Source of the DNA: Pyrocephalus nanus
Lineage: Eukaryota; Chordata; Aves; Passeriformes; Tyrannidae
Direction of reading: 5' to 3'
Length of the DNA: 64,000 nucleotides
Assembly (NCBI GenBank): GCA_038380795.1
Contig: CM076280.1
Location: 2,529,501 to 2,593,500, forward strand
The notes beneath the pieces are model-generated. The model was given only the letters and a program-made list of their open reading frames with translations, did no database searches and had not been told where the DNA came from. A program made the translations under genes and the position numbers. Below are positions 38,401-50,400 of the stretch, piece by piece (position 1 is the first letter of the stretch; the number at the start of each line of letters is the position of its first letter).

Positions 38401-41400
38401 ACCAGGCAGAGCAACGTTCCTGCATGGAATGGTCACTACAGCCCCGGCAAGAATTGGGCAGTTTGGGCTAAACTGCTGCTTTTGAAATCCCCATTATTCA
38501 CTGTTTCCCACAGCAGCTTCAGCTTAACCTGAAAGGTGAGCACAGGAGTGCAAGGAGAAGCTGAACCTGAGCTGGGAATCCCGACCCAGAGCACGGAGGG
38601 AAAACCTGTTTGAAAGTGCAGGAGATTGGGAAATGCACATGGAAAACCAGCAGCTGGCATTGCACACCAGGCAAGAGAACTGCAACCCAGCTTCCACAGA
38701 GCACAGCAAGCTACTCCTCTGAAAGAAAGTTGCTGTTGGCTCCCAAATACACTAATTTAAAAAGAGACAGTAGCAGCCTACTGTGCCTGCCTTGCCCCTG
38801 ATGAGGAGGAGATTAAGACAATACCTCACAACTCAATTCTGTTACTGTCACCATGCACAGTGAATGCATTTTTACATTTAAATAAAATATATCATATCAG
38901 AGTTATGTATTTTAATATTATTTTTATATATAAATAAAATATATTCATATTAGATTTAGGTATTTTGATACATATATGCATATACATATATATATGTGTA
39001 TGTATGTATATATATATAAATATCCCTTTATCCCCATCTCTCCACTGCAGCAACAGGCAGAGATCAGCCACAGCCACCCATCTGAAGACGCTTTCCTTAT
39101 ATTCCCAATGTCATAATTTGGGAATTATAACAATATGCAGTTATATCTATATATATATTTATATTAAACATTCGTACTAAATATAATCACATATCTAAAT
39201 ATATAAATTCTAACGGTAGCGAGTCGACACCCCAGAAGCAGCACACCCAGAGCCCAGCAGTGGCAGGAGAAGCCGCAGACACTCCTGCAGGGCTGCCAGC
39301 CCCACACACAGGGACCCTTCCCCAGGGGGCACAGACCTGCCTGTATCTGCGCTCCGAGCACACCTTGCACAGTCCATTGACGCGGTTCATGGTGGACACC
39401 CCGAACCCGCCGCTAGCCCATGAAAATCCACTGGCCCCGCAGCAGCCACGATGCCGAGCTGCTCGTGTCGCACGAGTGTGGAGCGAGCCCCAGTCACGCT
39501 GGCATGACCGCCCATGGGAACCCAGCTCGGCAGAAGAATGGCAGGAAGCCACCTTTCACCTCCCCGGCCCCTGCCTGGGCCGTGTGCCGCGCCACGATAA
39601 GCCAGAGGCTTCCTGAAAGCCCTGGCTGACAAGGAAGGGAGAGAGTTTTATATTAAAATTCCTGTCAACTCTTTAGTATTCCCTAGCCCCCGCTCTGTTG
39701 ATGTGGCTTTTGTTCCCATGGCATTCTCCGGCCGCACGGAGCACTTTGTTATTGCAGCATTCTCACAAACACTCGGAGGATGTGTGAGCGGCGTTTCACA
39801 GGCACCGGCTGTGGGAGCTTCACTCCGCTAAAGAGGCAACTCACACTCATAAAAAAAGAAGAGGTTTGGGGGTTTTTTTGGGTTTTTTGGGGTTTTTTGG
39901 TTTTTTTTAAAGAAAGAGCAGTTTGTTTTTGAAAGCACAGCCCCAGAGGATACACACGTCCCCGGTGGCTTTGTGCTCCTACAGTCACAGAGAGGGGAGC
40001 AGAGAGGTCAACTGAACTGCACTCCTGGTGTAATTTGGGAATTAAAGAGCAAGAGAAACTCTCAGCAGAGTCAGCAGCACAGCACACAGCAGGGCTCACA
40101 GCCCCACTGCACAACAGAGTTAGGCACAACTCCTTGGAGATGGGGTCCCGATTCCTTGAAGATGAGGTTCTGATGGAGAATAAAAACACCTTCCACACTC
40201 CTACATGGGGATGGAAAACAGAGAAAAAGCTCACACTGCAGATGGGGTGGCAGGGACAGGGGAGGGCAGATGGAGCTCAGAAGCCCCAGCATTCCCAGGG
40301 GACTCCTAGCACGGAGCCATCGGAGGCACTGCCCAGGCTGCTCCAGGAGCATTGTCCCAGCACTGCCAGGCTGGAGCTGGAGCTGGAAGGAGGATCAGCC
40401 TTCCTTCCCAGCCACCACCTTTCAAGTCCGTGGCGACTGCCGGAGAGGAAGGGAGGAGAGGGGCGCTGGCTTTGTTTGTCCTGCTCGGTCCTGGGCCCTC
40501 AAACAAATAACTGCAAATGCAGCTGAGGGAAGCTCAGAGCGGAATCTGGCCCAGATAAATCACGGGGCCGCCCGAGCCCCATTTCCGAGGCAAACCATGT
40601 GTTTGTGTTCCAGTTTCCCATCCTTGCCTTTCCTATAAATCACCGAGGCTCCACCACGGGCCTTTCCCTTCCCAGAGCGCACGGCCCTGGAAGGAGGAGC
40701 AGAGGAGCAGACGCACCCGGAGACACGGAGCCGGCCAGGGATGATGCTGTGGGCAGGCAGCCTGCCAGCCCTGTCCCACTGCTCCCAGGAGGGTCTCTGT
40801 GTGGGAATATACTGGAAAAACTGGTCCCTGGGGCAATAGGGAGTGTGGGGTTGTTACTCTATCACCCACGTCCACAGCTGGTGCTGGATCAGGATAACAA
40901 ATTCCCTGTAACAGCCACGGTGTGACAGGAAGCTGACAGAGCTCACCTGGGCACCACCCTCATGAACACACTGTCCCTTGGCTCCTTTGGAACCCCCCCA
41001 TGCAGGTACCTGACCCCATGTCTTCACAGTGCTGTCATACCCACCTTCAGCTGCTTCAGGGTCACAGCATCCTGGCTCTCCTCAGCTGCACTCTGACTTC
41101 CCAGGACCGGCTCTGAAATAAAAAATCAAACATAAAAAAAAACGGGAAAGGCCTTATCATATGGCACATATCTCCTAACAATCCCTGTCCTTCCACACTG
41201 CATCTACCCACCACATGTAAGATCTTTACATGGGCACATCCCCTCCAGGCAGCAGCTCGAGGGTGGTTGCCCACCTGGGACAGGCACTGCTGTCCCACCC
41301 TGCCCTGTGCCAGCACCCCCCCCCTCCTCACACCCTGGAGCACAGCAAGGCCAAGGCAAGAGAAAAATCTCCCCATCATCCTGCACAGACAGCCCAGGAG

Positions 41401-44400
41401 CCAAAGAGAACCCAGCCACAGCACTCAGCCCCAGAGCTGAGAGGCAGGAGTCAGCCTGAGGAAAGGCCAAGCAAGAGGGAGAGGCATGGCTGGAGTGCTG
41501 GGGTCCCCCCAGAGCCCCAGGTGAGCAGGACTGAGGTTGAAGTGCAAAGCAGAGCCTGCTGAGCCAGGCAAGGTCTCAGCCACACCAGATTTTTGGGATC
41601 CCTGTGCCCAGTGAGCACCCCAGGGTGAGCAGTGCCCGTGGGGGCACAGGGTGCAGTGGGGCTGGGGCTGCTCCACACCAGCACAGGGTCAGACACAAGG
41701 CTCTGACTCCTCTTCCAAGCCCTGCCAACACTCCCTGGGACATTCCAGTGGGGACACACACCTGTACTCTGCTTCAGCCGCCTCATGGCCACCTTCAGGT
41801 GCTTGGTCCTGCCCAGGTCCTCCCCGAGGAGGTAGTACCAGCCACTGATCTCCTGGGGGAGGGAAGAATCTGTGGATGCAGGGGCAGATTTCACCCCCAT
41901 TTCACTCAGCCCACACCCCCAGAGGGTCCCAGAGCAGGAGCTGTCCCAGGAGCACTCACAGCACACAGAGGTTCTGTTCTCACACACACAGCCCAGAGTC
42001 CTTCTCCTAGGACACAGCAACAGCTAAAATCCCAACCTCCCTGCAAGGAGGGATCAAGCATTGCTGAAGCAACAAGCTTCCAGCTTTTTTAGAGGGGGAC
42101 AAAGTGCAGAAAAGCAGCTGGTCTCCAGTAAAGCTGTCTCTCTGGTGCCTGCAGCAGCCAGCAGTGTCACAGGGAGGACACAGCTCCAGCTGTGTCCCCA
42201 CAGGAGGGTGCCCACACCAGCCCTCAGCTGTGCCAGGTGCTCTGCAGGGCGATCCCTTTGCCCCTGGCCCACCCCTGTGGCCAAGAGGACAGGGCTGACC
42301 CCGGTGATCCCTCACCCCTCATCCAGGGAGCTGCCACTGCCTCCCATTGCTCCAGGGGGACCAACCCCAGGACTCAGATGGGGTTGCAAGAAGGTCCCAG
42401 AGGAAGGGGCCCAGTTTAAAATGAGCATTTTAAATCCACAACAAGGAAACCGAGCAAAGGGGGGGGGTGAGGGGGGATATCCAGCAGCATCATGCAGCAC
42501 CCAGGGGACAGGACCAGCCCACCTCAGCCCTGCTGAGGTCCCAGGAGCACCACGTGCCCCCAGCAGCCTCCTCCCATCCTGTGAGAGCCGTGTGTGGGTG
42601 CTCACAGGGACACTCCACCTGCTCTGCGAGCAGTGACACTGGGAAACTCCCTGCCCAAATCTGAGAGGGAAGGGACATCTCTGGGGGGGCCAAGTATGAC
42701 CAGAGCAGAGGCCCCTCCCAGTTCAGAGCTGTTCTACCTCATTATCTTCACTGCCATAAGAAAGCTGCACCTCACTTGTCCACATTTCAGAGGGGGCCAT
42801 GCTCGAGTTGCCTCTCAGCCTCTCCTCAGGTCACTGCCACCAACAGCTCCTTCACAGCTCCTGCTATGAAGAGAATTTCCACACCCCAGGTGTGGAAATC
42901 TAAAAAACCAAAAACATTTGGACAATGCTCTCAGGGACAGGGTGGAATTGTTGGGTTGTCCTGTGCAGGGCCAGGAGTTGGACTGGATGGTCCTTGGGGG
43001 TCCCTTCCAGCTCGGGATGTTCTGTGATTTTGTGAGCTCAGGGGATGTATTAACACTTCCATGAAACCCCTCCAGCTTGCTGAGATATTCTGCTGTCCAG
43101 AGGAATGACCAGGGCTGTCCAGGCACAGAATCCCTGCCGGGATGAAACATTCCTACGTTTTGTGGGTCGCTGGGAGCCCTTTGCCTGCAGGCTGCCCGGG
43201 GAAGGCAAAATCCTGCGGTGACAGCTGTACTGCCAAACACAGCCAGGCTGGGGCAGCAGCACTGTGACCAAACCCGCAGGGACAGGGGTTCCTGTGCAGA
43301 ATTCCTCCAGGAACAGCTGAAACCTCCGAGTCTGCCCTCTGCCCACCGCCGGTGAGCACAGGAGACCGGGCAGGTTCCTCCTTGGAGGAATCACAGAATG
43401 TGCTGAGCTGGAAGGGACCCACAAGGACCACCCAGTCCAACACTCAGCCCTGCACAGGATCATTCCCAAGAGTCACCCCCTGTGCCCCAGAGGATCATCC
43501 AAACCCTCCTGCAGCTCTGGCAGCCTTGGGGCTGTGCCCACTGCCCTGGGGAGCCTGTTCAGTGCCAACCACCCTCTGGGGGAAGAAGCACATGTCAGAT
43601 GTGACCCAGGTCAGGCTGAGAAAGGTTGGCTCCACCTCCCCCCAGGCAGCCCTGCTGGATGCTGGGCAGGCAGCACGTGTTGGGGTCACCTCTCTGCACC
43701 CCCAGTTCTGCTCTGTGTCCCTGCAGAAGGGAGTGGCAGTCCCCTGTCCCAGGATCCCTCCCACCATCCCTGCTTCCACCAACAATCATTCAACAACAAT
43801 TCCATTCAAGCAGTCACACCAACACCAGTCCCACAGAGGCCATCCATGCTGGGAATGGGACCAGGGAACTCCCTGAGCACCTTCTCCCATGGTGGAAGAA
43901 CCCTGCTCCTGCTCCAGGGGTGCACTCCATCCACCCACTGACCCCAGGCCCCAGCCCCACAGATGGCATTCCAGCAGGGAGGTACCTTGTCCAGGGACAG
44001 GAGGGACTTCACACCAAAGCTCATGCAGCCAATCAGCTCACTCTGTCTGTGGGAGAGCCAGGGACCATCAGCACACACTTGTTGAAGCACCAGATCCCCC
44101 CTTGCATCCCTTCTCACAGACAGCCCTGCCCAAGCCAGGAGCCAGGCAGTGCCCAGGACGTGCCCCCAGCTCCATCCTCTGGGCAAGCCTGGTGTGCCCA
44201 CATCAATCAGCTGCAGCAGGGCGAGGAGGGGCTGGGCCACAGCACCCTGGGCACCTCCAGCCTGCCTGGTGCTGGCAGGAGCTGGGCTGAGGAGGCAGGA
44301 GGCACAGCCTGCAAGGTGCCAGAGCCCCTATGCTGGGCTTTCCTCTCCCTGCACTGCCCCAGAGGGAGGGAAGTTCCCAGCCCAGGGCCAAGCTCCAGCT

Positions 44401-47400
44401 CCCCTTGGCTTTGGCCAGCAGTGGCACGAGTGGCTGCAGGGTTTGAAATGCTGGCCCAGCCAGTGGCTCCCAAGCAGCAGCAATGGCAACAGAGTGACAA
44501 GGGCAGGGTTTTCTCTCTGCCAGCCTGTCCCTGGTGAGGTGCTCAGCAGCACCAGCTGCCCCTGAGCCTGACCCTGGCTGGGATGTCCCTGGCTCACCCC
44601 CTTCGTGCAGGACACCCTGAGGGCAGGGCCAGGTCTCCAGGCTCAGGGCACTGGACGAGCTCAGGTTGGGTGGCAGAGCAGATGGCAGGTTCTCTGCCAC
44701 AACAGCCCCATCTGAGAGAGATCACACAGCAGCTGGCAGCCTCTTACCTGGAATTTCTCTCTCTGTTCCAGACTGTGACCAGGAGACGCTTCTGCTCATC
44801 CTCCTCCTGCACTGGGCTGTAACAGGCAGAGGGGACAGTCCATGAGCACAGACCTTCCCCAGGAGCACCCAGCAAGGGCTGCCTTTACAGTCAGACAGCC
44901 CTCAGCCTCCTCAGGGACAGTTCTGCTCCTCCAGTCTCTGCACGGGACTGCAGCACCACCCCAAACAGCAACCTCCTCCAACAGCCTCTGCTGCACTGAT
45001 TCACTCACCCCTGACAGACAGTGCAAAGGGATGTGACCCCTCCTGGGCAGCCACTGGGGACACCACTCAAGTGGTTTAAGGGGAAAAATAATCTTGCAGG
45101 AAGACACACATCCAACACCAACAGGTAAATGGAAGGGACAAGCCACAGTTCATGCTCTGAAACAACCACCCTGTGCCAAATTAAACACTGCATGTGGGTC
45201 ACAGGTCTGGCACAGCCAGCAGTGGCCAGCTCTACCAAAACACTGTCATGCAGCTCCTTTCCCATGCAGAGACATGCTGGAGTTTAAGGAAATCCTTTTA
45301 CCTTCCTCTTTCATACTGGTGCCCCCACTACTGCAGGTGCAAGGTCTAGGAAATGGAGCCCAACTCCTGCCCAGCAAGACAGTCCGGCCATGCTGTGTGT
45401 GCTGACAGCTCTGCGAGCCTCCACACAGCTCTGCCCAAAAGTTCAAGGCATTTCAGCTACAAAAACCAGCAGAATAATGTCTGTCACTCCTCATCTCAGC
45501 AGCAGAGCCGCCCATGCGTGAGGAGTGTTCGATGTGGAGCACAATGTGAAAGCAAACACGGGGTCTTGGCACGGAGAGGGAGCCCCGGGACAGCCACGTG
45601 GGTCCCCACAGTGCTGAGGGACAGGGAGAGCTCCCCCTGCCCTGTCATACTCACAAAACAAAGTGCTCCTGGAAGACGGGATTTTTGCTGTCTGGCACCG
45701 TCTTCGTCTTTTGCCTGCACTTCCAGTCAGCATCTGGCACGATGGACATCTTCAGGAGGAAAACAGGCAGCGTGTTAGCACCCCCAAAACCAGCACTGGC
45801 ATCAGCTGCCAGCACTGCTGCTGCCGTGGCAGGAGACTGGCACGGCCACTTCCACGGATGGCTGAGCCTCAGAGATCCAGCCAAGCCGGTGCTAACGGGT
45901 GCTTTGGATCCCTTCACCCTTATGTCTGTCAAGTAATTGTGTTACACAACTGCTCAGGGCAGGGGAGGGAAGGGAGAGAGCAGAAAAATCAAGGGCTGCT
46001 GCACACAAGGGTTGCTGGCTGGTCTCTGACTTGCACCCCCTCTTAGGGTTGATGTTCCCTGCACTGAGCACTTTGGGTGGGAGCCTGCCAAGGTGACCTC
46101 TGAGAGAGCCCAGAGCCACACTGTGCTGGCCAAACGTTTATCCCCACCAGTCCCTGGGCACCCACTGGGATGTTCTTGCAGTGAACAGCTGACACAGCCC
46201 TCAGCAGGTCATGTCCTCCACTTCTCTACTCCAGACAGACAAAACCCACGAGACACCCAGCGCTGGGCTAGAGCCCAGCCACCCCCTGCAAGCTGGGGGT
46301 GCTCATCCAGAGCAGGACAGAGGGGGAAAGGGAAGGGACAAACAGCCCAGAGCATGCACAAAGCTCCCAGAGCAGAGCCCCAGGAGGACCCACCTTCACG
46401 TAGGAGTCACACACACGGCACTCGCTTCCCATCAGACCTTTGGCTTCCATGACTGGAGAGGAAATGAAATGGTCACATCCCAGAGCAGCAGGGAAGGCAT
46501 CTTCACACTGCACAGCCCTCTGCTCCCTCCCTGGGGGGCCAAACCTTCCTCCCACCCAGCAGCCTCCCCAGCTCCCTGTCCTCGCTGGGCACCCCCAGAC
46601 AAGGGAAGGGAGTTATTGCATTTTTGCTTTTAACACACCCCTGCTATAAATACAAGCACCTGAGGGCCAGGGCAGCAGCAGATGCAGTTCAGCATCAGGA
46701 TGGCAAATTGCATTCCCTCTGCCTGACTTCCCCCAGCTCTGGGCTCCCACCCCGGAGACAAATGTGTCATCAAGTTAAATATCAGCAGCCTCATCCTGAC
46801 ACAGCCCCGGCCTGCACAGGGACCCCTCAGCTGCCTGGGGGCAGCAGATGGGCAGCAGGGTCTGGATGGCACAGGATGGGCTGTCGGAATGAGGCCAAGC
46901 TCCCTCCTAACGAGCCCAGGAAGGCAGCAGTGACTTTGCCTCTGTCACAGATTGGGCTCCTGACAAACACAGTCAGCCTGACAGAAACCCCAGTGCACCA
47001 GGGGAAAGGGGTTCTGCAAGACCCTCTGGGGCTTCAGGAAGTAGTTTGTAGGGTTTCTGCAGGACAGGCTGTACCAAGGGCTTCCTCCTCCAGCCAGACC
47101 TGCTGTTAAAGATGTTGGGGTGCAGAATTAAGAAGATGGGTCACCCCACACCCCCCGGCCTCCTCCTGCCTGCACCGAGTATCCTGAGCATCCACCACGT
47201 GCAGCCCTAGATCTTGAGGCTCCTTTGCCCCTTTGCTGGACCATTTCCCTCTTCCCAGACCCTCTTTTGGAGTCAGCATCAGAACAGGGCAGTGACTCTC
47301 AGCCAGCTCGTGCTGGGGCTGCTTCAGGTGGAGGGATTTGGGGTAAAGCCTGTGCCAGACCCTCAGACCCACACACAGCTTGGAGGGAGAGGGGAAAACC

Positions 47401-50400
47401 AAAAAAATAAACAAAAATAAATAATCCCAACACATTTTCATGCAGTTGCTGCTTTGCAAAGGTGCCTGCACAGCCAGAAAGGGCAGCAGGCACAGGGGCT
47501 GCACCAGGCCAGGCCCTGCAGCCTCACCAAGCTCAGGCCATCCCTGTCCCCTTTTTATCCCTTCCAGGAAGGGAAGAGGATGAAATGTAAGGTGGGATGT
47601 GGCTCAAGAGAAATATTTTTCCATCCCCTCCTTCCCTGCCATGAAGGTCTCTGGGATGGGAGGGACTTCTCCCCCCACCCAAAGGATGGCCATCCCCAAG
47701 GGCACTGGGATCCCCAGGGTCCTGCTTTCCCCTTTCAGAGATCCCAAAGCCAGGCCAGCAATGGGCCTGTTCTGTTCTTAGGGAGGGAATTTTTACTCTG
47801 ACCATTTCAAACTCTTGACTTTTTTTCCTTAATTCTTTAACCATGACCTTAAAGACCTCATTTTCCAAATGACATTTGCCTTTTTTGTCTTCCTATGGAG
47901 TTAGAGAAAAACAATTGATGCCCGTGGGTGCAAAACACAGCGTTCACCCTGAAATGAAGGTCTCCAGAAATTTCAGTTCTGCCTCTACATCAAACAGCTC
48001 CCACTTGTGCCACTGCACACAGAGCTGTCCCCAGCAGCTGCCAGGGAGCTCCAGAGAGCTTGAAGAAAGGCCATGGAAGTGCTGTCCTCACCCCCAGCCC
48101 ACCCTTGGCTCTGGGATGCTCCCAGGGGGTACTCACCGTGCAGCACCAGCGTCCGGCCCCGCACCTCAATGGACAACTTCAGCTGGCCTGGGGGACAGAG
48201 CAGAGGGTGAAGGAGGCAGAGCTCACCCACCCCACTGCCCCAGGGCTCACACAGGGCCAAACACATCCTGTTTCCCAGGGAGCCAAGGGGGAAACATCCC
48301 ACTTCATGGAGGTTTCAGAAAAGGTTCTTCCCCCAGAGGGTGGTTGGCACTGAACAGGCTCCCCAGGGCAGTGGGCACAGCCCCAAGGCTGCCAGAGCTC
48401 CAGGAGGGTTTGGACAACGCTCTGAGGGACAGGGTGGGATTGTTGGGATGTCTGTGCAGGGCCAGGAGTTGGACTGGATGATCCCTGTGGGTCCCTTCCA
48501 GCTCAGGGTATTCTGTGGTTCTGTGATCTATGGCTCCAGATGCAAAACCATTCCAAGGAATATTTTCTCAGGAATATTTCTCAGGAATATTTGCACAGTA
48601 AGCTCTGATGGCAGGAGGCACAAGCCCATGGCAGAGGGAAATGGGAGCACCAAGATGGCACAGTGGCTGTGGGATGAGTTGGCCCTGGTTTAACAAAGGG
48701 ATGCAGCTCAAATCCTGCCCCCAGCTCAGATCCAGCTCCCCCTTTGCCTCTCCCTGAGCTTCTGTGCAGGCAGGGGGCTGTCACCCCTCAAGAAGGTGAC
48801 AGTGGGTCAAAATGTAAATGGCCTGGACAAAGGACAAAGATGGTGGAGGCCACAAAAATTATGAGGGGTCTGGAGCATCTCTCCTATAAAGAGACTGGGG
48901 GAACTGGGCCTGGTTAGTCTGGAGAAGGCTGAGAGGGGATCTCATTAATGCATATAAGTATCTTAAATCATACAAGTATATAAGTATATATACTTATAAT
49001 GCATATAAGTATCTCATTAATACATGAGTATGTCAAAGGGGGTGTCAGGAGGGTGGTGCCAGACTCTGTTCAGTGGTGCCCAGAGACAGGGCAAGGACTA
49101 ATGGCCATAAACTAAAACACAAGTTACACCTAAATATGAGGAAGAACTTCGTACCACAGATGGTGGCAGAGCCCTGGAACAGCTGCCCAGGGAGGGTGTG
49201 GAGTCTCTGGAGACATCCCAAAGCCACCTGGATGTGTTCCTGTGTCACCAGCTGGGGGTGACCCTGCCTTGGCAGGGGGGTTGGACTGAGTGATCTCCAG
49301 AGGTCCCTTCCAACCCAAACTATTCTGTGACTCTGTGAACTGGTGCCTCTGGAAGCAGGAACACGCTGGCACAGGGTCAGCCTGGGCCATGGCACTAACT
49401 GGGATTCATCCATCTGCTGTTGCAAGACCTTGCTCTGTGCATGTCCCCTCCCTGCCCTGTGTCCTGTCCCCAGGGGATGCTGGGGGGAATGGGAAAGCCT
49501 TGAACACCCCTTCACTGACTGTCACATCCAGCAGCAGCTCGTTATCCCTGGACTATGGAGAGGAGAAGAAGATGCAGGGACAAGGACCACTGGCAGCACA
49601 GGCACAGCCCCAGGAATCACAGCATGGCAGGAGCTCCCACACTGCAGCCTCCTCATGTCCTGGGCATCCCAGACAGCAGGGGCTGCTGAGCAGACAGGTA
49701 ATCTCCTAAAACCAGGGGTCAATACTTGCTCTAATCTGGGATTAAACAAGAATGGTTTCAGTCATGTGTTTTGACACTGAATAACTGTCAGGTGGCCAGC
49801 GGGGCCGGAGCTGCCAACCCCCAGGGAAGGGCGATTCCCAGCACCCTGCAGGCCCTCTGTGCACACCCACAGTGCTGGGACTGAGCTCATCCTGACTCCC
49901 AGGGATGCACTCCTGGAAGTGCCTGGCCCCTGAACAACTGCACTGAGAGCTTTTGATGCAGGAGGTGGTGCTAAGGGGCAGCCTTGAGGAGCCCTGTGAA
50001 TAAACACAGCTTTGGAGCAGGTCTGGATGGAGCTCCCCCTTGCACTGGCTGCACTGCCTCCCCCACAGCCATCCCCCAAGCCAGGGAGCTGGATGTGCCT
50101 GCCTGGGCTGTCTGGATCCTTCTGCCCAGGTGGGCTGGCACAGCAGCCAGAGCTCACCATGGCACTGGGCACCCCCTCGTGGGTGCTGCAGAGCCCATGG
50201 CATGAGACAGCAGCCCAGCAGCCACCAGTGCTACCCAGCAGTGCCTTTTAAACTGCCCGAGGGGAGAGAGAAAGGGAGGGCTTGGAGAAGGGAGAGGATG
50301 TGGGAGGGATGGAGCCAGGGAAGTTCCACAGGGAGCAAACCAGAGTAACCCAGCTCAGCCCGAGCATCCTCCCAGGGAACTGCTCTTGGTGTGGACTCTG

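Larger units (their letters stand above)
36510..41044. other. RGS3 intron 8 (4.5 kb) with internal promoter
   Basis: Contains the CR1 at 36635-37095, a (GGTG)n run near 38256-38282, the A/T block at 38850-39215, the PDZ-RGS3 first exon at 39337-39390 with its promoter, and the G/T tract at 39863. CG dinucleotides reappear at 40380-40720, which may be part of a wider regulatory zone. Confidence 0.85.
41853..43985. other. RGS3 intron 6 (2.1 kb)
   Basis: Two CR1 pieces in opposite orientation (42908 plus, 43388 minus); a G-run (GGGGGGG) at 42461-42467. Nothing else. Confidence 0.85.

Noticed and set aside
39863..39909. G-quadruplex upstream of PDZ-RGS3
   Set aside because: Only three G-runs of at least three bases, separated by 6-7 T; too weak to call.
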